DNA of 39,455 bases from Candidatus Gastranaerophilales bacterium (GTDB lineage: Bacteria; Cyanobacteriota; Vampirovibrionia; Gastranaerophilales; Gastranaerophilaceae), in contig CALUQL010000011.1 of NCBI GenBank assembly GCA_944322895.1, positions 1 to 39,455 on the forward strand, read 5' to 3'. The number at the start of each line of letters is the position of its first letter. Within the stretch, counting starts at the first letter, position 1. Position numbers and translations under genes: made by a program. Under the pieces are notes generated by a model that was not told the origin of the DNA, made no database searches, and saw only the letters and a list, made by a program, of their open reading frames with translations. Of the stretch, positions 18,074-25,420 are shown one piece after another.

Positions 18074-18076
18074 TTA

Positions 18077-18442
18077 CTAACACTCCAAATAACTCTTTAC
18101 TTTTTCTACAACATAATCAACATTAAATGGCTTTGTTATATATTCATCAGCACCTGTTTCTTCTCCGATAATTTTATCTTCTTCTTGAGAACGTGCCGTT
18201 ATCATTAAAATTGGTATGTCTTTATATTTATTATCATATTTTAATAGTCGACTTATTTTATATCCGTTAATCTTTGGCATCATTACATCCAATATAATTA
18301 AATCCGGATGAATCTCGCGAGCTAGATTTAATCCGGTTTCTCCGTCATATGCAGTAAAGCATTGAAAACCTTCAGTTTCTAATACAAACTGCAATATTTC
18401 TATTATATCTGCTTCATCATCAACTATTAATATCTTTTTCAT
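18077..18442 (-). CDS. Single-domain response regulator (CheY-like)
   Basis: A 121-aa receiver with no output domain. The acidic pocket is Asp8/Asp9, the phospho-acceptor is Asp52 (LIILDVMMP), and Thr82 and Lys104 complete the active site. It starts immediately after the histidine kinase stop and ends three bases before the GspE-like gene, so the three are co-transcribed. It should receive phosphate from that kinase and act by protein contact; the neighbouring GspE-like protein is the obvious candidate partner, by inference only. Confidence 0.93.
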   Translation of the reverse strand: MKKILIVDDEADIIEILQFVLETEGFQCFTAYDGETGLNLAREIHPDLIILDVMMPKINGYKISRLLKYDNKYKDIPILMITARSQEEDKIIGEETGADEYITKPFNVDYVVEKVKSYLEC

Positions 18443-20503
18443 CTATATCCCCTTTTGAAAATTATTCAGCTTTCCAATTAAATCAACCAATTGTTCACCA
18501 TCTTGCGGATATAATGCTGATGAGTATAATATATCACAATCTTGAAACTCATATGAATTTGAATTTATATATGTCTGAAGTTTTCTGACTTCAAAATCGT
18601 GCACAAATGAATCCATGTCAACTGAATAAAAATAATAATTCCTTCTATCCTTTTCACTAATGAAACATTCTTTACAGACAGAGGTTTTTCTTACTACATC
18701 TTCTGCTAATATTTTATCTATTAAAGACTTTCCTTCAACTATTTTTTCAGATAACGATATCAATGATATATTTATATGTTCCTGTTTCGCTTTTTGCATA
18801 TCCTGTTCTAAAGAAAGCTCAAATATTTCCTTCTCTGACATTATAGGTATAGCCAGATAAAATGTTGAACCTTTATTAATTTCACTATCTAACCAAATAA
18901 ACCCTTTATGAACATCCATTAAACGCTTTGCTATAGGTAATCCCAAACCTGAACCGCCAACTTTTCTACTCAATGAATTTTCTATTTGTTTAAATTGCTC
19001 AAACACTTTTCCCCAATTTTCTCTTGCAATACCTATACCATTGTCCTTTACTGATATTTGAACATATTCTTTACTTAAATTTTCAGGAATTACATTAAAA
19101 AATTTATTATTTTTTATATCTTCTGCAGAAATCATTGATGTTACAACATCTATAGTACCGTTCTCTTTTGTAAACTTTATTGCATTTGAAATTAAATTGG
19201 TTACAATCTGTTCCATTCTTTGTGTATCTATATACACATTGGGCAATGAAGTATCTAAATCAAGATTAATAGTAATATTTTGCTCCTTAGCCCAGCTCTC
19301 AAGCGTATTTTTTACTAATTCTACAGGCAAATTTATATTTGTTCTTTCAAAACGAAATTCCATTTTCCCTGCTTCTATCTTGGATAAATCCAATAAGTCG
19401 TATATTATTGCTGAAAGTCTTGTAACATTTCGTTTCGCTAAATTCAAAAATTTTTCCATTGCATCATTTATTTCACCGGTTGTACCTTTTAAGATAATAT
19501 CTAAAGCACTATTTATTGAAGTCAATGGAGTTCTTAATTCATGAGAAACTATAGAAATAAATTCTGATTTCAATCTTTCCAATTTTTCTAGTTTTATATT
19601 TGTATCTTTAATTTCTTCATATAAAATAGCACTCTCTAAAGGAAGTGAAACTTGTTTTACAAGTGTAGTGAAACACTTTGTATCATCTTGAGCAAAATCA
19701 GATTCTCTGAATACCTCAATAATGCCATAAAACTTATTCTTTATATTTATTGGGGCAAAAAGATTATCATACCCAAATACATTTAAATCATATTCACCAA
19801 ATTTATCCTTATTATATTTGACAACCTCTATGTCTTCTATATAAGGGTTAATAGAAAATAAATTTTTATAATTTAACAATGCTCTTAATTTTATTGCATT
19901 TTCTAATCTTTGAGAAATAGGAAAAAGAGACTTTATTATTAATTTTATATCATTTACTTCATTTAAAATTAAGGCATAACATAACGATAATGACAAGCTT
20001 TGTTCTAAACCATCCGTCATAATTTCAATTAATTTAGTCTTATCCAAAGATCCTGCTAATTGTGTACTGGTATTATATAGAACATTCAACTGATATAAAC
20101 TTTTAGCTAAATCATTATTGTTTTTAGAAAGAACTCTAAATGTCTCCCTTAACTGCAAAGCTGAATCTAATGTTGCCGTTAATAGATTTTTTTCTAATGG
20201 CCTTTTTATATACGAATTTACATATTTTAAAACATCATAATTAATATTTTTTTCGGGGAGAAGCATTACAGAACGAATATCTTTCGTCTGCATAGAAATT
20301 TTCATTTTTCTTACTAATTCAACTATATCTATATTTTTCGAAGCACAATCAAAAATAATAACATCAGCTTTATCATTTTTTATAACATCTTCAAACATTT
20401 CTATATCTGAAATAAAGTTTAATATATATGGAGCTTTGAGTCCCAGTGTTTCTATTTCTTTTTGTGTATCATTATTATCCGAAACAACTATTATCTGAGC
20501 CAT
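18443..20503 (-). CDS. Histidine kinase with receiver-like and GAF domains
   Basis: A 686-aa soluble kinase. Residues 1-115 resemble a receiver domain (Asp52 in VIIFDCAS, Lys100 in SYIKRP) with a reduced acidic pocket. Residues about 140-295 look like a GAF sensor. HisKA has His321 in SIVSHELRTPLTS, and the ATPase domain has the N-box NLISNAIKF (Asn440), DNGIG (487-491) and GGSGLGL (516-522), so it should be active. A C-terminal extension of about 120 residues (565-686) with CKEC (610-613) is not recognised. AGGAAG precedes the ATG. No transmembrane segment is visible, so the signal is intracellular. Confidence 0.88.
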   Translation of the reverse strand: MAQIIVVSDNNDTQKEIETLGLKAPYILNFISDIEMFEDVIKNDKADVIIFDCASKNIDIVELVRKMKISMQTKDIRSVMLLPEKNINYDVLKYVNSYIKRPLEKNLLTATLDSALQLRETFRVLSKNNNDLAKSLYQLNVLYNTSTQLAGSLDKTKLIEIMTDGLEQSLSLSLCYALILNEVNDIKLIIKSLFPISQRLENAIKLRALLNYKNLFSINPYIEDIEVVKYNKDKFGEYDLNVFGYDNLFAPINIKNKFYGIIEVFRESDFAQDDTKCFTTLVKQVSLPLESAILYEEIKDTNIKLEKLERLKSEFISIVSHELRTPLTSINSALDIILKGTTGEINDAMEKFLNLAKRNVTRLSAIIYDLLDLSKIEAGKMEFRFERTNINLPVELVKNTLESWAKEQNITINLDLDTSLPNVYIDTQRMEQIVTNLISNAIKFTKENGTIDVVTSMISAEDIKNNKFFNVIPENLSKEYVQISVKDNGIGIARENWGKVFEQFKQIENSLSRKVGGSGLGLPIAKRLMDVHKGFIWLDSEINKGSTFYLAIPIMSEKEIFELSLEQDMQKAKQEHINISLISLSEKIVEGKSLIDKILAEDVVRKTSVCKECFISEKDRRNYYFYSVDMDSFVHDFEVRKLQTYINSNSYEFQDCDILYSSALYPQDGEQLVDLIGKLNNFQKGI

Positions 20504-20605
20504 AATCTTCCTAACTAATCTATATCAATATATATACATTGTATCAGTAAACAAGATTATAAATTTTTTGTAAAGATATATTAATTTTTAAATAAATAGG
20601 GCAAT

Positions 20606-20633
20606 TTGCAAAGTAAAAAATACTTTATATAAA
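20606..20633 (+). promoter_or_regulatory. Candidate promoter for a plus-strand small RNA
   Basis: TTGCAA (20606-20611), 16 bases, TATAAA (20628-20633), with a predicted start near 20640. The region is very AT-rich, so the match is only suggestive. Confidence 0.35.
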
Positions 20634-20639
20634 TACGAG

Positions 20640-20771
20640 GATTCAATTAAGTTTTAATTAAGATACCAATTTTAAATTTTATATTCATACTTACCTTACT
20701 TACTACCTTTACTAACACACGAGGAAATTGAAAAAGATTTCAGAGGAACCCTAAAAAGTTCCTTTTTTTTT
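20640..20771 (+). ncRNA. Candidate small RNA ending at an orphan terminator
   Basis: A clear plus-strand intrinsic terminator at 20744-20771 has no protein gene upstream of it on that strand: both neighbouring genes lie on minus. With the promoter-like sequence at 20606-20633 it would define an RNA of about 130 nt. Most of it is A/U-rich and pyrimidine-rich (ACCTTACTTACTACC near 20692-20706) with little internal structure. An eight-codon TTG frame after GAGGAAA is too weak to call. It matches no RNA family that I recognise. Confidence 0.35.
20744..20771 (+). terminator. Intrinsic terminator, plus strand
   Basis: AGGAAC (20744-20749) pairs with GTTCCT (20758-20763) across an eight-base loop and is followed by a run of nine T. 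Confidence 0.75.
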
Positions 20772-20786
20772 GCATAAAAGAAAAGT

Positions 20787-20824
20787 AAAAAAGGCTCTTT
20801 CCGTTTATTAGGAAAGAGCCTTTT
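20787..20824 (-). terminator. Intrinsic terminator of the secreted-protein gene
   Basis: A perfect 14-bp stem joins 20789-20802 and 20811-20824. On the minus strand it runs into six T. It lies 16 bases past the stop of the gene at 20841. Confidence 0.85.
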
Positions 20825-20840
20825 AAATCTTTAAAATTAT

Positions 20841-21335
20841 CTAGTCTTGGACAATTTCTTCAAAACCAGCCGGAACGGCTTCATCGGGTCTATTTATCGT
20901 ATCTATAACATAGTAATCAGCAGCTTCTCTTAGGAATCTTTTTACTAATATTTCTTTCCCTTGGTTTGTTTCATTATTCACATTATTAACAGGCTGTATA
21001 TGTTCTTCTTTATTAGTTTGAGCATTATTAACAGCATATCCCCAAGTAGTACCAACTAATTCAGGACGAATATTCGCACCTAGCAATGGTCTATAAACTT
21101 GCTCATATTTTTCATCGTTGTATACACTTTGGTTTATATTAGATTGTTGTTCTTCATTATGCTCTGTTTCTTCAGTATACTCTTGCTCATTATAATCTTC
21201 ATATAATTCAGAAGGAGAACTACTTCTTGAAGGAACTGTTCTATCCGTACTTTCGTTAACAATAATTTTTAGAGCGAAGCACGGCATTACCGAAATAAAA
21301 GAAAATAACATCATTAATATAAAAAATTTCTTCAT
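20841..21335 (-). CDS. Secreted hypothetical protein, 164 aa
   Basis: No family recognised. MKKFFILMMLFSFISVMPCFA is a classical signal peptide with cleavage expected after CFA (about residue 21). The mature part is acidic and low-complexity to about residue 75 (many Glu, Asn, Gln, Tyr), followed by more ordered stretches including RPELVGTTWGYAVNN and VKRFLREAADYYVIDTI. No Cys remains in the mature part, so it is not a lipoprotein. The ATG at 21335 is chosen over an upstream one because GAGGAAA lies just before it and the signal peptide begins there. An extended -10 TGGTAAATT (21383-21375) lies upstream. It is monocistronic with a strong terminator. Confidence 0.7.
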   Translation of the reverse strand: MKKFFILMMLFSFISVMPCFALKIIVNESTDRTVPSRSSSPSELYEDYNEQEYTEETEHNEEQQSNINQSVYNDEKYEQVYRPLLGANIRPELVGTTWGYAVNNAQTNKEEHIQPVNNVNNETNQGKEILVKRFLREAADYYVIDTINRPDEAVPAGFEEIVQD

Positions 21336-21374
21336 ATTTCCTCGCTTACCTTTATAAAAGACACCAATATTCAT

Positions 21375-21383
21375 AATTTACCA
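21375..21383 (-). promoter_or_regulatory. Extended -10 promoter of the secreted-protein gene
   Basis: TGGTAAATT on the minus strand, with TTTAAG (21402-21397) 16 bases before the hexamer. The predicted leader is about 33 nt. An inverted repeat AATACT/AGTATT (21423-21442) lies just upstream and could bind a regulator. Confidence 0.35.
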
Positions 21384-21588
21384 CGCCATAGGAAATCTTA
21401 AACGTATTACAAACAAAAAACAATACTCTATATCTAGTATTTTAATATGTTGGATTTGAACTATAACTTATTTCTAATTTTATAATTTTTATTTTCTTAA
21501 CAAAATTTACAATTCTGGTATTAATTAGTAAATTCATACCCTTAAAAATACTTTATTAACATGTGTAGAAAAGGATTTGGTATTATTT

Positions 21589-22692
21589 ATGGTAAGTGCA
21601 ATAAGTTCAACAAACGTTATAAATCAACAACCTGTAAAAGAATCAGATATAAAAAAATTAGCTCAATATGCAGGAACTGAAACACTACAAGAAGTCCCTG
21701 ATACTTTTTCAAGTACAACAAAAAGTGCAGCATCAAGCGCCTTATTCTTTGAAGGTATACCTTTATTAAATTTTCTTTTTAGAAACAAAAAAGTAAATGG
21801 AACTTTTGGTAATGCAAACTTAAAAATATTAGGACAAGCTGATAAAGAAGCATTAAGCAAACTATTAAAAGGTGACGGTAAACTTTCTACAAGAATTGCT
21901 GATTATATAAAACATGCAAATCAAAGTAAATTTGTATATATGGATGAAAAAGCTGCTGTAAAAGCTAAAGCAAAAGCTGCAAAACTTGCAGAAAAAGCTA
22001 AAAAATTGGCAGATAAAGCAGCAAAAAAACCAGGCAGTAAAATAGCAGAAACATTAGCGCATAAAGCAGAAACAAAATCTCAAAAAGCTATTGCAGACTG
22101 TATAAGCAAAACTGAAAAAGCTGTAGATTCAAGGATTGCAATCACAACCGGAAGTGCAAATTCAACTGCAAAACTTGGTAAAATTGGAACAAAACTAAAC
22201 AAGCTTACAAAAGGTAAATTCGGAAATATTTCTAAATTTATGAAATCATCCGGTGCAGGCTTTATGGTTGTGTTTAGCGGTATAATAGAAGGTGTTACAG
22301 AAGTTATACCAACTTTCAAAGAACTCGGAACAGAAAAAGGGTTAAAACAACTTGGAAAATCTACAATTAAAGTTTTAGGTGATACAGCCGGATTCATTGC
22401 AGGAGAACAAGCCGGTATGGCTCTGGGTAGTGCAATAGGTACTGCTATTTGTCCGGGTATTGGTACTGCTGTAGGTGCTGTTTGCGGTTTTGTTGGTGGT
22501 ATGTTAGGTTCATTTGCTGCTGGTAAATTAACAAAAGCTATAACAGGAAAATCAGAAAGAGAAATTGCTAACGAACAACAAAACAAAGAAAACACAAAAG
22601 AAATTACTGAAAATACTACTATTTCCGATATAACTCAATCTCAAGAAATTGAAAACCTCAATGCAACAAATCCTTTTAATGTAACTGTATAA
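21589..22692 (+). CDS. Ala/Lys-rich protein with glycine-zipper membrane segment
   Basis: No family recognised. The protein is 367 aa from the ATG at 21589; a TTG four codons earlier is less likely because it would sit one base from the AAGGA motif. Residues about 120-165 are a Lys/Ala-rich helix (KAKAKAAKLAEKAKKLADKA). Residues about 255-320 are hydrophobic and glycine-rich (GFIAGEQAGMALGSAIG, GIGTAVGAVCGFVGGMLGS), the pattern of glycine-zipper membrane or pore-forming segments. The tail is polar, with Asn, Thr and Glu. No signal peptide is seen. It is flanked by a divergent secreted protein and ends at its own terminator. A toxin, effector or surface function is conceivable, but evidence is thin. 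Confidence 0.7.
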   Translation: MVSAISSTNVINQQPVKESDIKKLAQYAGTETLQEVPDTFSSTTKSAASSALFFEGIPLLNFLFRNKKVNGTFGNANLKILGQADKEALSKLLKGDGKLSTRIADYIKHANQSKFVYMDEKAAVKAKAKAAKLAEKAKKLADKAAKKPGSKIAETLAHKAETKSQKAIADCISKTEKAVDSRIAITTGSANSTAKLGKIGTKLNKLTKGKFGNISKFMKSSGAGFMVVFSGIIEGVTEVIPTFKELGTEKGLKQLGKSTIKVLGDTAGFIAGEQAGMALGSAIGTAICPGIGTAVGAVCGFVGGMLGSFAAGKLTKAITGKSEREIANEQQNKENTKEITENTTISDITQSQEIENLNATNPFNVTV

Positions 22693-22722
22693 CAATATAA
22701 AAATTCTATAAATAATTAATAA

Positions 22723-22750
22723 AAACCATTCTTCTAACGGATGGTTTTTT
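22723..22750 (+). terminator. Intrinsic terminator
   Basis: AACCATTC pairs with GGATGGTT (one G-T pair) across a six-base loop and runs into TTTTTT, about 30 bases after the glycine-zipper gene. Confidence 0.8.
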
Positions 22751-22920
22751 ATTTATAAAAATAAAATGCGACCTAAAGCCGCATAAGTCAAGAAAGGAAT
22801 GGTTAGACTATTAATTTATCTGTATTATTACATATAATTGAATACTACGCAAATTTATGAATATTTGTTAACAATTTTTAACAATTTCATTTATAATGGT
22901 AATCTGATATTGAGGACAAT

Positions 22921-23730
22921 ATGAAAATAGGAATAATAAGCTTAGGTTTAATTGGCGGCTCTTTATTAAAAGCATTATCAGAAACAGATAATACAATTTA
23001 TACTGTAACCAGAAATAAAGATACTGTTGAAAAAGCAAGAAAATACACAAAAAATTCATCTGACGATATAGAATCGTTAAAAGATTGTGAAATTATATTT
23101 GTAGCTTCGCCTATTAATAAAACACTTGATATACTTGATAAATTAGAGAATATAGTAAGTAAAAATTGTATTGTTCTTGATTGTGCCAGTGTTAAAGAAT
23201 TCATTATGGTAAAAAAAAGACCATATAAATTCATCGGTTCACATCCAATGGCAGGAACAGAATTTAATGGTTTTAATGCTTCTTTTAAAGAACTCTTTTG
23301 CGGAGCAAAATGGGTCTTAACACCAAGTGAAACAGTAAATGATTCTGATATTAAACTTGTTGAAAACATAATCACTGAAACAGGTGCGGATATAATTATT
23401 ACATCCGCAAAAGAACATGATGAAGCAGTTGCTCTAATAAGTCATATGCCTTTAATTGTTTCTCAAGCATTGTTTCATTGCACCCAAAATAATTCTCTTG
23501 CTCTAAAGCTAGCTTCAAGCGGTTTTAGAGACATGACAAGACTTAGTATGTCTAATCTTGAAATGGCTCAAGATATGAAACTTTATAACTCTTCAAACAT
23601 AAATACCGCAATCGAAAAACTTCTTTCTTCAATTAATTTATTAACAAAAACTAAAGACTTTGAAATTTTATCCGATATTAAAAATACACGATCCAAAATG
23701 TATTCAAGTGAAGGGAAAAATATTCTTTAG
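22921..23730 (+). CDS. tyrA: Prephenate/arogenate dehydrogenase family protein
   Basis: TyrA oxidatively decarboxylates prephenate or arogenate for tyrosine synthesis. The 269-aa protein has an N-terminal Rossmann motif SLGLIGGS, the family block GSHPMAGTEFNG (106-117, His108), the SHMPLIVSQAL helix (His175) and SSGFRDMTRLS (Arg203). The first Gly of the GxGxxG motif is Ser7 here, a mild departure. It is slightly shorter than most TyrA proteins and lacks an ACT domain, so no fused feedback domain is visible. TTAACA (22868-22873), 18 bases, TATAAT (22892-22897) forms a fair promoter, and TGAGGA lies just before the ATG. No other aromatic-pathway gene is adjacent. Confidence 0.88.
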   Translation: MKIGIISLGLIGGSLLKALSETDNTIYTVTRNKDTVEKARKYTKNSSDDIESLKDCEIIFVASPINKTLDILDKLENIVSKNCIVLDCASVKEFIMVKKRPYKFIGSHPMAGTEFNGFNASFKELFCGAKWVLTPSETVNDSDIKLVENIITETGADIIITSAKEHDEAVALISHMPLIVSQALFHCTQNNSLALKLASSGFRDMTRLSMSNLEMAQDMKLYNSSNINTAIEKLLSSINLLTKTKDFEILSDIKNTRSKMYSSEGKNIL

Positions 23731-23775
23731 TATCATCTTATATGTTTCAAATATATAAAATATTCTTCATAAAAT

Positions 23776-23798
23776 AAAAAAACCGATTGTCATCGGTT
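23776..23798 (-). terminator. Intrinsic terminator, minus strand
   Basis: AACCGAT (23781-23787) pairs with ATCGGTT (23792-23798) over a TGTC loop. The T-run (23782-23776) follows only on the minus strand, so it points away from tyrA's direction. It may still serve tyrA weakly. Confidence 0.7.
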
Positions 23799-23943
23799 AA
23801 GTTCACTTTATATCAGAGAGAGGAATAAGAGAGAGAAAACACTTATTTATCACTATATAACTTTAATACCCTCTACACATGTAATTTCCACAAGTTATTA
23901 TTTTAATAACGTGTACAATATACACTTGTAACATTTTGTTACA
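23776..23943 (-). ncRNA. Candidate CU-rich small RNA with three 5' hairpins
   Basis: On the minus strand a perfect TATAAT (23955-23950) predicts a start at 23943. Three hairpins then follow at once: 23942-23928 (GTAACA/TGTTAC), 23925-23911 (GTGTA/TACAC) and 23910-23894 (GTTATTA/TAATAAC). A single-stranded region includes two CUCUCU tracts separated by UUAUUC (23835-23815), complementary to GA-rich ribosome binding sites. A 7-bp hairpin (23798-23781) with seven U ends the RNA. No protein frame is convincing. The layout resembles regulatory RNAs that pair with Shine-Dalgarno regions. No consensus -35 is visible. Confidence 0.5.
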
Positions 23944-24025
23944 TTTAACATTATACTTGCATTAAAAAAGAAAGCTTAAAAGTCATAATTTATGCTATTA
24001 TTGTTGAAAGAGGAAAATCATAATT

Positions 24026-24709
24026 ATGAAATATAAATCAAGGCTCAATCAACCTCATAATTTGTCTGGAGTGCTTATTTGCGTTGAAGGTATAGATGGT
24101 TCAGGCAAATCAACCCAGCTTGCAATACTTAGAGATTGGTTAAAATCAAGAAAACAGGATGTTATTTTTACGGAATGGAATTCATCAGACTTGATTTCCC
24201 AGACAACAAAGCTTGCAAAAAAGAAAAATCTTTTAAGTCCAAGAACATTCTCTCTATTGCATGCTGTAGACTTTGCAGATAGATTGGAACAAATCATCAT
24301 TCCGGCATTAAAAGCAGGTTTTATTGTTTTAGCAGACAGATACGTCTATACAGCCTTTGCAAGAGATGTTGCAAGAGGCGTAGATAGAGATTGGGTCAGA
24401 AAAGTTTATGGTTTTGCAGTAAAACCTGACTTGACCTTATATTTTAGAGTATCTGAAGATGTATCCTTAGAAAGAATCTGTTCTAATCGTTCTCCCAAAT
24501 TTTATGAAGCAGGTATGGACTTAAAAATAAGTAATGATCCGTATGAAAGCTATAAGATTTTTCAAAAAAGAGTCAATGACGAATACAAAAAAATGATAGA
24601 AGAATACGATTTAGTTGAAATTGATGCAAACGAAAGTATTCATAAAAAGCAAGTATTTTTTAGAGAAGAAGTTCAAAAAATATTAACAAAAAAGGGAATT
24701 ATTCTATAA
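24026..24709 (+). CDS. Thymidylate kinase-like protein (paralogue 1)
   Basis: Thymidylate kinases phosphorylate dTMP to dTDP. The 227-aa protein has Walker A EGIDGSGKSTQ (P-loop 22-30), the DRY motif (104-106) in ADRYVYTAFARD, and the ALKAGFIVLADRY strand typical of the family. The usual REPGGT motif after the P-loop domain is replaced by TEWNSSDL (49-56), so substrate handling may differ. A 13-residue N-terminal extension precedes the core. AGAGGAAAA precedes the ATG. Its TAA is directly followed by the ATG of a close paralogue, so the two are co-translated. It could act on another nucleoside monophosphate, or as half of a heterodimer. Confidence 0.82.
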   Translation: MKYKSRLNQPHNLSGVLICVEGIDGSGKSTQLAILRDWLKSRKQDVIFTEWNSSDLISQTTKLAKKKNLLSPRTFSLLHAVDFADRLEQIIIPALKAGFIVLADRYVYTAFARDVARGVDRDWVRKVYGFAVKPDLTLYFRVSEDVSLERICSNRSPKFYEAGMDLKISNDPYESYKIFQKRVNDEYKKMIEEYDLVEIDANESIHKKQVFFREEVQKILTKKGIIL

Positions 24710-25369
24710 ATGACACAATACAAATCAAAACATGGTTACGAAGGTTTATTAATAGTAATAGAAGGAACTGACGGCTCAGGTAAATCAACACAAATAGAGC
24801 GATTAAAGCGTTGGATTGAAGACCAATCATATGGTGTTATGGTAAGTGAGTGGAAGACATCTAAATTTATTGCTGATGCAATAAATGATGCAAAAGACAG
24901 AAATTTATTAAATGCAACAACATTTAGCTTGCTTTATGCAGCAGATTTTGCAGATAGACTTGAACAGGTAATAATTCCAGCACTAAAAGCAGGATTTGTA
25001 GTTATTTTAGACAGATATATTTATACAGCATACGCTCGTGATGTTGTAAGAGGGCATAATATAGAATGGTTAAAAAATCTTTATGATTATGCACCGGAAC
25101 CAGATATGGTGTTCTATTTAGATGTACCTGTTGAAATCCTATTAAAAAGAATTATTGGCACTACGGGTTTAGATTACTGGGAATCAGGTAGAGATATTGG
25201 TCTAAGCAGCGATTTTTATAAAAGTTTTCAAATTTATCAAGGTAAATGTCTTGATGAATACCAGAAAATGATAAAAGAATATGGGTTTATTTCTATTGAT
25301 GGAACTCTAAGTGAAAAAGAAATTCATAAAAAAATCATATCTAAAGTAAAAGATATTCTAGAAGTTTAA
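24710..25369 (+). CDS. Thymidylate kinase-like protein (paralogue 2)
   Basis: The 219-aa protein aligns along its whole length with the gene immediately upstream: P-loop EGTDGSGKSTQ (19-27), SEWKTSKFI in place of REPGGT, DRYIYTAYARDVVRG (101-115). Shared unusual blocks such as FADRLEQ-IIPALKAGF show a tandem duplication, by eye at roughly half identity. No canonical Tmk with REPGGT is present in the window, so which copy makes dTDP is unknown. The start is directly after the previous stop with no gap. No terminator is visible before the dciA promoter. Confidence 0.82.
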   Translation: MTQYKSKHGYEGLLIVIEGTDGSGKSTQIERLKRWIEDQSYGVMVSEWKTSKFIADAINDAKDRNLLNATTFSLLYAADFADRLEQVIIPALKAGFVVILDRYIYTAYARDVVRGHNIEWLKNLYDYAPEPDMVFYLDVPVEILLKRIIGTTGLDYWESGRDIGLSSDFYKSFQIYQGKCLDEYQKMIKEYGFISIDGTLSEKEIHKKIISKVKDILEV

Positions 25370-25383
25370 GAACATTAACTTTT

Positions 25384-25412
25384 TTGAAAGTACCCCAAAA
25401 AAAATATATAAT
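25384..25412 (+). promoter_or_regulatory. Consensus promoter of dciA; predicted near-leaderless start
   Basis: TTGAAA (25384-25389), 17 bases, TATAAT (25407-25412), the best full promoter in the window. The predicted start is at 25419-25420 and the ATG is at 25421, with no Shine-Dalgarno sequence, so the mRNA should have almost no leader. Confidence 0.7.
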
Positions 25413-25420
25413 TATTTATT

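Noticed and set aside
20713-20753. Short leader peptide after GAGGAAA in the plus-strand RNA
   Set aside because: The TTG frame is only eight codons, with too little spacing to the ribosome binding site and no repeated regulatory codons.
22766-22786. Small inverted repeat ATGCG/CGCAT as a REP element or terminator
   Set aside because: Five base pairs with a long loop and no second copy seen in the window; too weak to call.
23731-24025. A tRNA or riboswitch in the gap before the kinase pair
   Set aside because: No cloverleaf, CCA end or known riboswitch core was found; the palindromes fit simple hairpins.
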